Positions 53,807 through 63,461 of a stretch of 64,000 nt of DNA are shown here, piece after piece; the first letter of the stretch is position 1, and each line of letters begins with the position of its first letter. Where the stretch lies: the NCBI GenBank assembly GCA_019310385.1, contig JAFDEK010000003.1:1-64000 (forward strand), read 5' to 3'. The notes under the pieces are model-generated. The model was not told where the DNA came from. It did no database searches and was given only the letters and a program-made list of their open reading frames with translations. The translations under genes and the position numbers were made by a program. This stretch comes from Deltaproteobacteria bacterium. Its GTDB lineage: Bacteria > Myxococcota_A > UBA9160 > UBA4427.

Positions 53807-54373
53807 CCAGGAGCACGCGATCCGTGTCGCGGTCGGCGCGGGAGCGCTCGCTCGCGAGGCTGGAGCTGCGGGCGGTCGTGGCCTCCGTGATGCCTCCCAG
53901 GACCTTGATCTCGCCGGGCGTGAGCTCGAGGGTCGTCTCGGCCGAGGTCGAGCGGATCGCGCATCCACTCTTCGTGGAGATTCAGCGCGATGGCTTCGCC
54001 CGGGGGCGGGGGCACGATGCTTCCGATCCGCACGCCGCCCGCGTCGACGCATCGGCGGTCAGGCGTCGCGGCGAGTCTTGGGTCGGGCTCCTAGGGAGTC
54101 TTGGGCCCGATCCTGTACGAGCAGGACGCTCAGGGTTCGCGCGAGGTCTTCCGCTGGCCCAACGAGCAGGATCGAGTTGCCGCCCGAATGCGGAGTGGCC
54201 GTTCCGCGTTCTCCCATGAGGTCCTGCGCCAGGGGGAGCAGCTCCTCGGCGAATCGGTGTCGGACCTCGTAGAGGCGCACTTCCCACTCTGCGGCGCGGG
54301 CGCTCGCGGGAAGGCTGGACCCTCCGAGGGCGAGGCTTGCGGGCAGCATGAAGTCTCTTCGGGAGTAGGTCAT
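53787..54373 (-). pseudogene. Tat-exported secretin-like protein, broken by two frameshifts
   Basis: The first part (54373-54059) starts MTYSRRDFMLPASLALGG, a Tat signal. It continues with an N-domain like those of secretins (EVRHRFAEELLPLAQDLMGE, NSILLVGPAEDLARTLSVL) and stops early. A sensible continuation lies in a second frame (PDPRLAATPDRRCVDAGGVR to LNLHEEWMRDP), and the end in the third frame (SAETTLELTPGEIKVLGGIT to RVLLVSVEIE, stop at 53787-53789), where the LTPGEIKVLGG segment recalls a secretin core. Together these make about 190 codons. Decay or sequencing errors in a GC-rich region could each explain it. An intact first ORF alone would be 104 residues. Confidence 0.6.
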
Positions 54374-54466
54374 GACGGGACACTTCCGGGCGCCGGGAGG
54401 GCTTCGTTTCTCTCATCCTATTCGGCATGCGGAGGGGCGGGCGGGAGGGGATATCCTCCCTCTCCT

Positions 54467-54505
54467 GTGCTGAGTGCTGAGTGCTGAGTGCTGAGTGCTG
54501 AGTGC
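54467..54505 (+). repeat. 7-bp tandem repeat (GTGCTGA), 5.6 copies
   Basis: Five perfect copies of GTGCTGA plus GTGC lie between the pseudogene start and the ATG at 54558. Each unit contains GTG and, because seven is not a multiple of three, the copies place GTG codons in all three frames. Confidence 0.9.
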
Positions 54506-54557
54506 GCGTCCGCTGGAGGGCGGATCATTGGCAGGGGCAGGGCGATCGGAGCGCGAG

Positions 54558-56411
54558 ATGGGCCGCGGCGGCCGCTGGAGCCGCTTCGTCGGCGTCGTGT
54601 GCATCCTCGCGGCGGGGCCCGCAGCCGCGTTCGATCCGGCTCCCTGGCTTGGCACCTGGCACCTCGTCGTGCACTACCAGGATGCCGCGGACCCGAACCC
54701 GGAGGCGTGGCACTGGGAGGATCGCATCTGGGTGCTCGCCCGGGAGGGGGAGCGGCTCTCGTGGACCGAGTACGCGATCGTGCGCTTCGAAGACGAGACG
54801 GGACGCTTTGCGGATCTCGGCACCTCCCACGCGCGGCGCCTGGGACGGCGTTGGGAGCCCAGCGCCTTCCAGCTGGGTGAGATCGTCGGCCCGGGCCTGC
54901 GCGTCGACCCGCGCGGCATGCGGAGCAAGCAGCTCGAGCTCGCGTCGGAGGAGCGCTATGGCAGCGTCACTGGCCGCGGTGCTGCCGCGAATCAATCGGC
55001 GGACCACGTCGGCTACGTGGAGAGCGGGTCCATCGAGGTCGACGAGGATGGCCTGGCGCGCTTCGAGATGCGCAGCCGCTTCCAGTTCGCGGCGGGCTCG
55101 GAGGAGGCGGGCTGGCTGCGCTACGGCGTCGAGGAGACCGGCGACGAGAGCTTTGCGGGCCGCTACGAGCGAGACGGCACTCGGGTCGGCCGCTTCTGGG
55201 CGCGCGCCACGCGGATCCGCGCTCCCGAGGAGGGCGCCGGCGCCGAGGAGCTCCAAGTCGATCTCGTGCCGAAGCGGCGCCTCAAGAACCAGGCCCCCGT
55301 CTTTCTGGCCCTGTTGCGCCCCGGTCGTTACGGCAGCGAGCGCAGCATCCGGGTCGAGACCGTGCCCGCCGGGGCCGAGCTCGAGCTCTTCTATCTGCGC
55401 AACGGTGCCCAGCTCGCCTACAAAAAGGGAAGCGCGCCGCTCCGGGTGCGGCTGCCGCGCCGCCTCAAGGTCTCGGAGCTCGACTACTTCGTTGCTCGGG
55501 CGCGTGCGCCGGGCTACGAGACGCAGGAGACGAGCGTTCCGGTGATCTCCGATGTCACCCTCCTGCAGATCCCCTTGCAGCCCCTGGGCAACGAGCTCCT
55601 CGCAGCTGCCCACAGCCACCTGGCCGGGCGGACCGCCCTCGCCCTCGACACGAGTGAGCTGCCCAATCTGCGCAGCTACCGCGGAGCCGACGGGATCAAC
55701 GTCATCTTCCTGCGCACGGCGCCGGGCTCCGAGGAGCTTGCTGCGGCGCTCGGCGCGCTGCGCAGCCCGCATCTTGCCCGGGTAGGGCTCCTGGCGGCGG
55801 GAGAGGACCTGGTGGTCCAGCTCGAGCTGACACCGGAGGCGGTCGAGCAGGGTCTCGACCTGCGGGTGCTGTCGGCACCAGGGGCGAGTCACTTCAGCCA
55901 CCGCACCGTCGTGGTGCTGGCGTCGCCGACGGCGGCGGTCGCTCGTGTGGCGCGCACTCGCCAGGCCCTGGCCCGCATCGGCGGCGAACGCGTCTTCGGC
56001 TGCGGCTCGAGCTTCGACGGGGCGCTGCGCGCGGCCCTCGAGCGCGATGCGCTGTCCCGTGCGCTGGCCCCCGGCTCGCGCACCATGGGCCCGACTCTTC
56101 GCGCGGCCATGCGCAGGCTGGGCGAGATCAGCGACGAGGGCACCCTGCAGCTCGAGGACGGCTCGACCCTCGATCTCCGCCGGCCCCTGGAGCTCGAGCT
56201 CGCCATGAGCCGGGCCGCCGAGGTGCGCGGCTATCTCAGTCTGTTGCGAGCGCTCTGTGAGGAGCTCGAGGACGAGCAGTGGCGGGCCACCGCGCTACAG
56301 GGGCTGGTCGCACCGGCGGAGCAGGGCCAGGCCTTCCCTGCCGCCCTGTCCGCCGCGCAAGACGCCGAAGCGCGCTGTCGGCTCGCCGCGAGTCCTGGGT
56401 CAGTCTACTAG
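54558..56411 (+). CDS. exported protein of unknown function
   Basis: Protein of 617 residues with a signal peptide (WSRFVGVVCILAAGPAAA). The N-terminal third (DPAPWLGTWHLVVHYQDAAD, WEDRIWVLAREGERLSWTEY) looks like a beta-rich lipocalin-type domain. A central region (SIRVETVPAGAELELFYLRNG) resembles the PEGA-type domain, and the C-terminal half is predicted alpha/beta (INVIFLRTAPGSEELAAALG, TVVVLASPTAAVARVARTRQ). I recognise no family. ATG 54558 follows GGAG; a GTG at 54495 in the 7-bp repeat is in frame and would add 21 residues. The gene ends 11 bases before the convergent acyl-CoA dehydrogenase. Confidence 0.65.
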   Translation: MGRGGRWSRFVGVVCILAAGPAAAFDPAPWLGTWHLVVHYQDAADPNPEAWHWEDRIWVLAREGERLSWTEYAIVRFEDETGRFADLGTSHARRLGRRWEPSAFQLGEIVGPGLRVDPRGMRSKQLELASEERYGSVTGRGAAANQSADHVGYVESGSIEVDEDGLARFEMRSRFQFAAGSEEAGWLRYGVEETGDESFAGRYERDGTRVGRFWARATRIRAPEEGAGAEELQVDLVPKRRLKNQAPVFLALLRPGRYGSERSIRVETVPAGAELELFYLRNGAQLAYKKGSAPLRVRLPRRLKVSELDYFVARARAPGYETQETSVPVISDVTLLQIPLQPLGNELLAAAHSHLAGRTALALDTSELPNLRSYRGADGINVIFLRTAPGSEELAAALGALRSPHLARVGLLAAGEDLVVQLELTPEAVEQGLDLRVLSAPGASHFSHRTVVVLASPTAAVARVARTRQALARIGGERVFGCGSSFDGALRAALERDALSRALAPGSRTMGPTLRAAMRRLGEISDEGTLQLEDGSTLDLRRPLELELAMSRAAEVRGYLSLLRALCEELEDEQWRATALQGLVAPAEQGQAFPAALSAAQDAEARCRLAASPGSVY

Positions 56412-56422
56412 CCCAAATCGAT

Positions 56423-57619
56423 TCAAATGAAGCGTTTGAGCTCGCGCCGCGCGATTACGCCTTTGTGGACCTCGTCGGGGCCATCGGCGATGCGCAGGGC
56501 CCGGCCGTGGCGCCACATGAGCGCAACCGGCGTGTCGTCCGATACGCCAAGGGCGCCGAGGCTCTGGATCACCCGGTCGAGGACCGCCATCATCATGTTG
56601 GGCACCACGACCTTGATCATGGAGATCTCCTGGCGGGCCTCCTTCTTGCCGCGGCTGTCCATCTTCCAGGCCGCGTAGAGGGTCAGGAGCCGCGCCTGGT
56701 CGATCTCCATGCGGCACTGGGCAACCCAGTCCTGCAGGAACTGCTTCTCGCTGAGGAGTCCACCTGCCACCTTTCGGGTGTTGGCGTTGCGGCACATGAT
56801 CTCGAAGCCGCGCTCCGCCATCCCGATGGCGCGCATGCAGTGGTGGATGCGCCCCGGCCCGAGCCGTGCCTGGGCGATGACGAAGCCCGAATGCTCGGGG
56901 CCCAGCAGGTTGGCGGCTGGCACCCGGCAGTTTTCGAAGCGCACCTCGCAGTGGCCTCCGTGCCCGGTGTGGCCCATGACCGAGACCGGGCGAATGATGT
57001 CGAAGCCGGGCGTGTCGATGGGGACGATGATCTGGCTCGCCCGGGCGTGGAGCGGACCGTCGGGGTTGCTGACCGCCATCACGATGGCGAAGGCCGAGCC
57101 CAGGGCGCCCGACGTGAACCACTTGTGGCCGTCGATCACCCATTCGTCGCCCTCGAGCCGGGCCCGGGTCTGGATGCCCGTGGGATCCGAGCCCGCCACC
57201 TCGGGCTCCGTCATGGCGAAGCAGGAGCGGATCTCGCCGTCGAGCAGGGGCTTCAGGAAGCGTTTCTTCTGGTCGTCGCTTCCGAACTCGAGCAGGATCT
57301 CCGCGTTGCCGGTGTCGGGCGCCTGGCAGTTGAAGATCCGGGGCGCCATGGGGCTGCGTCCCATGACCTCGCAGAGGGGCGTGTAGTCGAGATTGCTCAG
57401 GCCGGCGCCCCATTCCTCGTCGGGCAGGAAGAGGTTCCAGAGCCCGATCTTCCGGGCCCGGTCCCGCAGCTCGAGCACGATGGGTGGGTCGGCATGGGGG
57501 TCCTCGGCTCCGTGCATCTGCTCGATGCAGGCCTGCTCGTTGGGATAGACGTGCTCGTCCATGAAGCGGCGAAGCTGCTCCTCGATCATCTTGGACTGGT
57601 CGCTCAGCTCGAAATCCAT
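56423..57619 (-). CDS. acyl-CoA dehydrogenase (ACAD10/11-like)
   Basis: FAD-dependent dehydrogenase of 398 residues. Motifs: AMTEPEVAGSDPTGIQTRAR, IDGHKWFTSGALGSAFAIVM, and LGPGRIHHCMRAIGMAERGF, the region that in ACAD10/11 and related long- or branched-chain enzymes replaces the usual helix. The C-terminal RVIQSLGALGVSDDTPVALM carries the substrate-binding loop. No phosphotransferase-domain partner is nearby. The downstream intergenic repeat and alcohol dehydrogenase may be independent. Confidence 0.9.
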   Translation of the reverse strand: MDFELSDQSKMIEEQLRRFMDEHVYPNEQACIEQMHGAEDPHADPPIVLELRDRARKIGLWNLFLPDEEWGAGLSNLDYTPLCEVMGRSPMAPRIFNCQAPDTGNAEILLEFGSDDQKKRFLKPLLDGEIRSCFAMTEPEVAGSDPTGIQTRARLEGDEWVIDGHKWFTSGALGSAFAIVMAVSNPDGPLHARASQIIVPIDTPGFDIIRPVSVMGHTGHGGHCEVRFENCRVPAANLLGPEHSGFVIAQARLGPGRIHHCMRAIGMAERGFEIMCRNANTRKVAGGLLSEKQFLQDWVAQCRMEIDQARLLTLYAAWKMDSRGKKEARQEISMIKVVVPNMMMAVLDRVIQSLGALGVSDDTPVALMWRHGRALRIADGPDEVHKGVIARRELKRFI

Positions 57620-57657
57620 TTTGTCTCCGGTTCTCGTCTACGTCGTGGGGAGCGCCT

Positions 57658-57711
57658 CGCCGTGGCTCCGGGGATCGCCGTGGCTCCGGGGAACGCCGTG
57701 GCCCCGGGGAA
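57658..57711. repeat. 18-bp tandem repeat, three copies
   Basis: Three copies of CGCCGTGGCTCCGGGGAT or a near variant lie at 57658-57675, 57676-57693 and 57694-57711; the third differs by a C for T in the middle and the last base varies. They are between the alcohol dehydrogenase stop and the acyl-CoA dehydrogenase start. Confidence 0.85.
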
Positions 57712-57728
57712 AGTCGGGAGAGCCCCGC

Positions 57729-58778
57729 TCAGGGTATGACGCTCACCTTCACGGCTCCTGCCTTGCGATCCGAGGCCAGCTCGAAGGCGCGTCCGATCTC
57801 TGCGAGCGGCAGCTCGTGGGTGGCGAGCAGGGCGAGACGCTCGCGCTCCTCCTCCACCAGGGTCGCGGCCCGGGCGAAGTCGGGGCGCTTGCCCTGGGGG
57901 CGTGCGTAGCAGTTCGACCAGCAGAGGCAGCCCTCCCGCAGTAGCAGACTGTAGGGGTCGATGGCGGGGGAGGTCATGAAGAGACCGAGGACGCTCACGG
58001 TGCCGCCCGGCTTGATGGCCGAGCAGGCGTCCGCGAGGGTGTTGGCGCCGCCACCCACCGTCTCGACCACGAGATCGAAGTCGTCGCCGCCCCGCGCGAG
58101 CCGGGCCAGGGACTTGCCCGAGGCCTCCTCCTCGCCGAGCACCCGGTGGGCTCCCATTTCCCGGGCCAGGTGCGCCTGGTGCTCGTGGCGCGCGCTGGTC
58201 CACACGGCGGTGGCCCCCATGGCGCGCGCCACCAGGGTGGTGGCGAGGCCGATCATCCCCGCTCCCAGGACGAGGACGCGCTGGCCGGCTTCGAAGCCGC
58301 CTCGCTCGAGTCCGTGGAGCGCCACCGCGACGGGCTCCGTCATGGCGGCCACCCGGGGGCTGAGAGCGCCGTCGATGGGAAAGCAGCGCCGGGCGGAGAT
58401 CACGACGCAGTCCGCAAAGCCCCCGGGAAGGTGGACACCGAAGATCTCGAAGCGGCGGCACACGTTCTCCCGGCCCGATCGACACTGCGCGCACTCGCCG
58501 CAGGTCGCCAGGGGCTCGACGGTGACCCGCTGTCCTTCGCGCAGGCCCTCCACGCCGGCGCCCAGGGCCTCGACGACACCCGCGAACTCGTGGCCCGGCG
58601 TGCTGCCCGGGGCCAGGAAGCCCGAGTGGTAGAGATGGAGGTCGGAGCCGCACACGCCACACGCTTCGATGCGAACCCGTACTTCGCCCGGGCCCGGCTC
58701 GGGGAGCGGCCGGTCTTCGACGGCGAAGCCGCCGCCGGCCTGGGCCGCCGCGACACGCATGGACGCTGACTCCGTCAT
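57729..58778 (-). CDS. zinc-dependent alcohol/polyol dehydrogenase (MDR family)
   Basis: NAD(P)-dependent medium-chain dehydrogenase of 349 residues. Catalytic zinc ligands are in ACGVCGSDLHLYHSG and GHEFAGVV. The structural zinc cysteines are in CGECAQCRSGRENVCRRFEI. The Rossmann motif is VLVLGAGMIGLATTLVARAMGA. The closest types are sorbitol, threonine and 2,3-butanediol dehydrogenases; the substrate is not fixed. ATG 58778 was chosen, with ATG 58760 as an alternative. Confidence 0.9.
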   Translation of the reverse strand: MTESASMRVAAAQAGGGFAVEDRPLPEPGPGEVRVRIEACGVCGSDLHLYHSGFLAPGSTPGHEFAGVVEALGAGVEGLREGQRVTVEPLATCGECAQCRSGRENVCRRFEIFGVHLPGGFADCVVISARRCFPIDGALSPRVAAMTEPVAVALHGLERGGFEAGQRVLVLGAGMIGLATTLVARAMGATAVWTSARHEHQAHLAREMGAHRVLGEEEASGKSLARLARGGDDFDLVVETVGGGANTLADACSAIKPGGTVSVLGLFMTSPAIDPYSLLLREGCLCWSNCYARPQGKRPDFARAATLVEEERERLALLATHELPLAEIGRAFELASDRKAGAVKVSVIP

Positions 58779-58824
58779 TCGGCGCAGGATACCACGAGCG
58801 GTCTGTGCTGCCGCGCCCGCAGGC

Positions 58825-59868
58825 TCAGGCGTCGAGTCGCTCCATCACCGCCCGCACGATCAGCGGCCACGCGATAGTGGCATCCGAGAAGACCTCGACG
58901 TGGCGGCCCCCCTCGCTCTCGGGCACGAACTTTCCCCAGGACACGCCCTCGGTGTAGCTGCAGCCGGACAGTCCACCCCAGTGCTCCGGCTCGGGGCAGA
59001 TGCGCACCGCGTAGCGGTAGCGGCGCAGGGGCTCGTCGCGACCGAGTCGTACCTGCTGGATCTCGAGGTAGGGGGCGACCTGCTGGGCCCAGTTGCGTGG
59101 CACGCCGCCGCCAATGGTGAAGATGCCCGTGGTTTCGTGCTGCCGGATGCGGTCGGTGAAGTCGTCGAGGTCGAGGAAGGGGTCGAAGAGGAAGCGCGCA
59201 TCGCCCGCGGCCTCCCGGGCATGGTTGTAGATGGCGAGGTCGAGACCGAGCTCCGAGTCCGTGAAGGCGGGCACGTAGACGGGCACCTCCTTCTCGAAGG
59301 CACTCTTCAGGATCGCGCGGCCACTGCTCTGCTCGGCCAGGTAGGCGCCGAGCCGCTCGAGAACGAGGCGGCTCGACAGCACCGTGCCGGGTGGGAGCTT
59401 CGCCATGGCGGCCTGCAGCATGGCCTCGGCGTCGTCCAGGTTCTTCTCCAGCTCGATGGTGTCGTAGACGCGGTTGTAGCCTCGCTTGTAGAGCTCTTCG
59501 TCCTTCATGTTCGGGCGGTGCTTGAAATGCTGCAGCCCGGCGCCTTCGACGAAGCCGTGGGTCATGAGGGCACCCGTGGTCACGACGGCCTGCACCCAGC
59601 CGCGGTCGATCATCTCGCAGAGCAGCAGCCCCTGCTTGGCGATCGTCATGGCGCCGGAAATCGTCACCACCCGAAAGCAGTCCTCGTCGCGCACCATTGC
59701 CTCGAGGACGTCGCAGGCCTCTCCTACGCGCCGTCCGCCGAAGGCCGTGTTCGCCATGGCGCGAACCAGGGCGTCGACACTGGTGGCTTGACTCGGGTCG
59801 AGGGGCTCGAGGGGCTCGAGGCCGTCGTCGTATCCGGTGCCGTACTTGGTCTCGTCTCGGTTGTACAT
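58825..59868 (-). CDS. deoxyhypusine synthase-like protein
   Basis: Protein of 347 residues of the deoxyhypusine synthase fold. Features: FRVVTISGAMTIAKQGLLLC, VVTTGALMTHGFVEGAGLQH, DSELGLDLAIYNHAREAAGD, FTIGGGVPRNWAQQVAPYLE, and GCSYTEGVSWGKFVPESEGG, where the Lys in EGVSWGK is the residue that carries the aminobutyl group. Bacteria have no eIF5A, and bacterial members mostly make homospermidine or act on other polyamines. The enzyme is complete, with all key residues visible. No polyamine genes adjoin it. Confidence 0.85.
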   Translation of the reverse strand: MYNRDETKYGTGYDDGLEPLEPLDPSQATSVDALVRAMANTAFGGRRVGEACDVLEAMVRDEDCFRVVTISGAMTIAKQGLLLCEMIDRGWVQAVVTTGALMTHGFVEGAGLQHFKHRPNMKDEELYKRGYNRVYDTIELEKNLDDAEAMLQAAMAKLPPGTVLSSRLVLERLGAYLAEQSSGRAILKSAFEKEVPVYVPAFTDSELGLDLAIYNHAREAAGDARFLFDPFLDLDDFTDRIRQHETTGIFTIGGGVPRNWAQQVAPYLEIQQVRLGRDEPLRRYRYAVRICPEPEHWGGLSGCSYTEGVSWGKFVPESEGGRHVEVFSDATIAWPLIVRAVMERLDA

Positions 59869-59974
59869 CCTGGAAAGCTCCTGTGTCTGTTCGGTAGCGG
59901 GAGGTGCGTCGGCTTCGCGTGGCCCATGCTTGCCGGTCGCGCGGACGTGCGTGTCGTGCCGGGGTCTTGCCGGA

Positions 59975-62134
59975 TCAGGCCCTGAGTCCTTCCAGGGGAA
60001 AGAGCTCCGCCGGGTCGCTCACCGGCAGCGAGCAGGTCTCGCCCCGGCACAGGTAGGCGAGGGCGGCGGATCCGGCCTGACCCGTACGCCCTGTGAGCCA
60101 AGCGGGATCGAGTCCGGCCGGCGGCGCCACACCCGGCTCCACGACCACGACCGCGTCGTCGGGGAGCAGCACCTGCCGGGCCCGCCGGGCGAGGGCGGCG
60201 CGTCCCGGATCGTCTCGCGCTCCCACCACCACTGCGACCGCCGGGCCCCGGGCCACCAGGGCCACGGCGCGCAGCATGGTGGGCAGGCTGTGGGGGAACT
60301 CGGCGATCTGGCTGGCGTGAGTTGCAAAAACCTGGCTCGCCACATCCGCGAAGCGGCGCTCGCCGGAGAGGGCGGCGGCGCGCACCAGACCCAGGGTGGC
60401 GAGGCCCGCTGCCGCCGGGGTGGCGCCGTCGTGGTCCGAGCGCGGCCGGTGGACCAGGGGCTCCGAGTCTGCGGCGGTGAGGAAGAGATCGCCGGCCTCT
60501 TCGTCGAAGAAGCGTCCGGCGATGGCCCCGGCCAGCTCCATCGCCCAGGCCAGATAGCCGTCGCCGTCGGCGTCGGCGGTGGCGGCGCCAGGCGTATCCT
60601 CGCCCGCGCGGCCATCGCCTTCGGCGCTGGCGGCGCCATGCGTATCCTCGCCGGCGCCGGAGCGGTGGAGCTCGAGGGCGGCGTCCAGCAGGGCGGCGTG
60701 GTCGTCGAGGAAGGCCGGGATGTGGGCGCGGCCGCCGTCGTAGGAGCGCAGCAGCCGGCCGTCGGCGTCGCGCAGCTGCTCGCGGACGAAGCGCGCGGCG
60801 GTGGCGGCGTCGGCGATCATCTCCTCGTCGCCCAGCAGGCTGCCCGCCCGGGCAAGGCCCGCGATCGCGTAGCCGTTCCAGGACGCGACACGCTTGGTGT
60901 CGGTGCCGGGGGGAATCCGCCGCTCCCGGGCCGCGAGTAGACGCGCCCGTTCGGCGGCGAACTTCGAGCGATCGAAGTCCGCCCGGTCCTGGAGCTGCGT
61001 GGTGCCGTCTTCGAAGTTGCCGTCGCGGGTGACCCCGTAAGCCTCGCAGAAGGCCTCGGTCGCGTCGCCCAGCACCTCGCGCACCTGCTCCGGCGTCCAG
61101 ACGTGATACTTGCCCTCGATCCCCTCGGCGTCGGCGTCCTGGCTCGCGTAGAAGGCGCCCTCGGCCCCGCGCATTTCACGGCGCAGGTAGGCGGCGGTCT
61201 CGCGAATGGGCCAGGCCAGGTCGTCTGCGCCTCGCGTGCGCCGCCACACCTCGGCGTAGAGCCGTATGAGCAGACCCTGGTCGTAGAGCATCTTCTCGAA
61301 ATGGGGGATGCCCCAGTGGCCGTCGACGCAGTAGCGGTGGAAGCCGCCCGCCAGGTGGTCGTAGAGACCGCGGCGGGACATCTCCCGGCAGCTCAGCACG
61401 CAGTGCTCGAGCACGGACGTGGCATCGTCGGGTGGCAGGAAATCGAGGGCGCAGAGCAGCAGCTCGAGATTCGTGGGCGTGGGGAACTTGGGAGCGTCCC
61501 CGAAGCCGCCGTGCCGGTGATCGGCGTTCTGCATGATCAGCTCGGCGGCTCGCGTCACCGAAGCAATGCCCGGCGCGTCCGGCTGCTCACCCGACTCGGC
61601 TGCGGCCGGTCGCGGGTCGAGTGAGCGGAGCAGCTGCTCGGCGCTGTCTTCCACCTGGTCCCGGCGTTCCCGGTAGGCCCGCTCGGCCGCAAGCAGGACG
61701 TCGCTGAAGCTGGCGCGGCCCTGCACCTGGCGCGGGGGGAAGTAGGTGCCGCCGTAGAAAGGGCGACCGTCAGGCATGCAGAAGACCGTGAGGGGCCAGC
61801 CTCCCTGACCGGTGAAGCGCACCACCGTGTCCATGTAGATCTGATCGATGTCGGGCCGCTCCTCGCGGTCCACCTTCACGCTGACGAAGAGCCGGTTCAT
61901 GAGCGCCGCTGTCTCGGCGTCCTCGAAGGACTCGTGGGCCATGACGTGGCACCAATGGCAGGCGCTGTAGCCGATGGAGACGAGAAGCGGCTTGTCCGCC
62001 TCCCGGGCGCGGGTGAGAGCCTCATTGCCCCAGGGATACCAGTCGACGGGGTTGTCCCGGTGCTGGCGCAGGTAGGCGCTGGTCTCGCGCGCCAGTCGAT
62101 TCGCGCCCGGGGCGGCGCTGCTGGAATCGCTCAT
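59975..62134 (-). CDS. DUF255/YyaL-type thioredoxin-domain protein
   Basis: Protein of 719 residues. The N-terminal thioredoxin-like domain has [21 protein letters not shown] and the CxxC site [16 protein letters not shown], then [12 protein letters not shown] and [19 protein letters not shown]. The remainder is an (alpha/alpha) toroid like N-acylglucosamine 2-epimerase ([35 protein letters not shown]). Human SSP411 and B. subtilis YyaL are of this family; the reaction is unknown. A Gly/Asp-rich insert near residue 500 contains a direct duplication ([11 protein letters not shown] and [11 protein letters not shown]). ATG 62134 was chosen. Confidence 0.87.
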   Translation of the reverse strand: MSDSSSAAPGANRLARETSAYLRQHRDNPVDWYPWGNEALTRAREADKPLLVSIGYSACHWCHVMAHESFEDAETAALMNRLFVSVKVDREERPDIDQIYMDTVVRFTGQGGWPLTVFCMPDGRPFYGGTYFPPRQVQGRASFSDVLLAAERAYRERRDQVEDSAEQLLRSLDPRPAAAESGEQPDAPGIASVTRAAELIMQNADHRHGGFGDAPKFPTPTNLELLLCALDFLPPDDATSVLEHCVLSCREMSRRGLYDHLAGGFHRYCVDGHWGIPHFEKMLYDQGLLIRLYAEVWRRTRGADDLAWPIRETAAYLRREMRGAEGAFYASQDADAEGIEGKYHVWTPEQVREVLGDATEAFCEAYGVTRDGNFEDGTTQLQDRADFDRSKFAAERARLLAARERRIPPGTDTKRVASWNGYAIAGLARAGSLLGDEEMIADAATAARFVREQLRDADGRLLRSYDGGRAHIPAFLDDHAALLDAALELHRSGAGEDTHGAASAEGDGRAGEDTPGAATADADGDGYLAWAMELAGAIAGRFFDEEAGDLFLTAADSEPLVHRPRSDHDGATPAAAGLATLGLVRAAALSGERRFADVASQVFATHASQIAEFPHSLPTMLRAVALVARGPAVAVVVGARDDPGRAALARRARQVLLPDDAVVVVEPGVAPPAGLDPAWLTGRTGQAGSAALAYLCRGETCSLPVSDPAELFPLEGLRA

Positions 62135-62216
62135 GGGGGGGCTCGTCTCCTCGCGGCCAGTGTAGCGGGCGGTCCGATCTGTAGGCGCCGCCTTGTTGTG
62201 GGGGCGCCGATGGACG

Positions 62217-63407
62217 ATGGTCCCGGTCGTGATCGAGCTGACCCTCAAAGCCGGACGCGAGCGCTCGGTGCTGCGCCGCCATCCCTGGATCCTCTCGGGG
62301 GCGGTGGCGGCCGTGGAAGGCGCCGAAGGGCAGGAGCCCGGGGGCGCGGTCCGGGTGAGCAGCGCCACGGGCAAGGTCCTGGGCTACGGGCATTATTCGC
62401 CAGCCTCGCAGATCCGCGTGCGCCTGCTCAGCTTCGGCGCCGCCGCGCCCGGGGAGGGCGAGCTGGCCGCCCGGGTCGCCGCCGCCGTGGCGCGCCGCGC
62501 CGGGTGCCCGCTGCTGGGGGAAACCAACGCCCTGCGCCTGGTGAACGCCGAGGGCGACGGCTTGCCGGGGCTCATCGCCGACCGCTACGGCGACGTGGTC
62601 GTGGTGAAGCTCGGCTCGGCGGGGATGCAGCGACGCCGCGACGAGATCGCCGAGGCGCTGCGCGAGGCCACGGGCGCCGCCGCCGGCTTCGAGCGCGCTG
62701 ACGCTGCGGCGGCCCGGCGCGAAGGGCTGCCGGCCCACCAGGGGCCGCTCTGGGGCGAGGCGCCAGCGGCCCCCGTCGCCATCCGCGAGCGAGATCGGGA
62801 GTTCGAAGTCGACGTGGTCGAGGGACAGAAGACCGGCTTCTACCTCGACCAGCGCGATGCCCGGGATCGGGTCGCGCAGCTCGCGGCCGGCCGGCGGGTT
62901 CTCGACCTCTTCAGCTTCACCGGGGGCTTCGCCGTCGCGGCCGCGCGCGGAGGCGCCGAGCAGGTCACCCTGGTGGAATCCTCTTCCTCGGCGTTGGCTC
63001 GGGCCGAGCTCCACATGAAGCGCAACGCGCCGGCGGCTTCCTTCGAGTGTCACGGCGAGGATGCCTTCGAGTTCGCGCGCAAGAGCGAGCGGGGCGTCTA
63101 CGACCTGATCATCGCCGACCCGCCCCCCATGGCGCGGCGGCGGGGCGACGTGCAGAAGGCGAGCCGCGCCTACAAGGACCTCTTCCTGCACGCCATCGGG
63201 CTGGCCGCCCCCGGCGCCCGGCTCCTCTTCTTCGCATGCTCCCATCACGTCGACGCCGACCTGCTGCGCAAGATCGTCTTCGGGGCCTCCGTCGACGCCC
63301 GGCGCAGCTTGCGCGTGCTGGGTACCCTGGGAGCGCCGGTCGACCACCCTGTCTCGCTCGATCATCCCGAAGGCGAATACCTGCGAGGGCTACTGCTCGA
63401 GCTGTGA
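62217..63407 (+). CDS. RlmI-like class I SAM-dependent rRNA methyltransferase
   Basis: Protein of about 396 residues. The N-terminal PUA-like region ([20 protein letters not shown]) is followed by RlmI core sequences: [40 protein letters not shown], motif [41 protein letters not shown] and [13 protein letters not shown], the last holding the conserved Cys. RlmI methylates cytosine 1962 of 23S rRNA at C5. ATG 62217 was chosen; a start at 62193 adds eight residues. Confidence 0.9.
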   Translation: MVPVVIELTLKAGRERSVLRRHPWILSGAVAAVEGAEGQEPGGAVRVSSATGKVLGYGHYSPASQIRVRLLSFGAAAPGEGELAARVAAAVARRAGCPLLGETNALRLVNAEGDGLPGLIADRYGDVVVVKLGSAGMQRRRDEIAEALREATGAAAGFERADAAAARREGLPAHQGPLWGEAPAAPVAIRERDREFEVDVVEGQKTGFYLDQRDARDRVAQLAAGRRVLDLFSFTGGFAVAAARGGAEQVTLVESSSSALARAELHMKRNAPAASFECHGEDAFEFARKSERGVYDLIIADPPPMARRRGDVQKASRAYKDLFLHAIGLAAPGARLLFFACSHHVDADLLRKIVFGASVDARRSLRVLGTLGAPVDHPVSLDHPEGEYLRGLLLEL

Positions 63408-63461
63408 GCGCCGAAGCCACTACGACCCAGTTCGCGAAACCAACGAGGAAGCACACCAAGA

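Noticed and set aside
54467..54505. CRISPR-like array
   Set aside because: The units are contiguous 7-mers without spacers, so it is a simple satellite.
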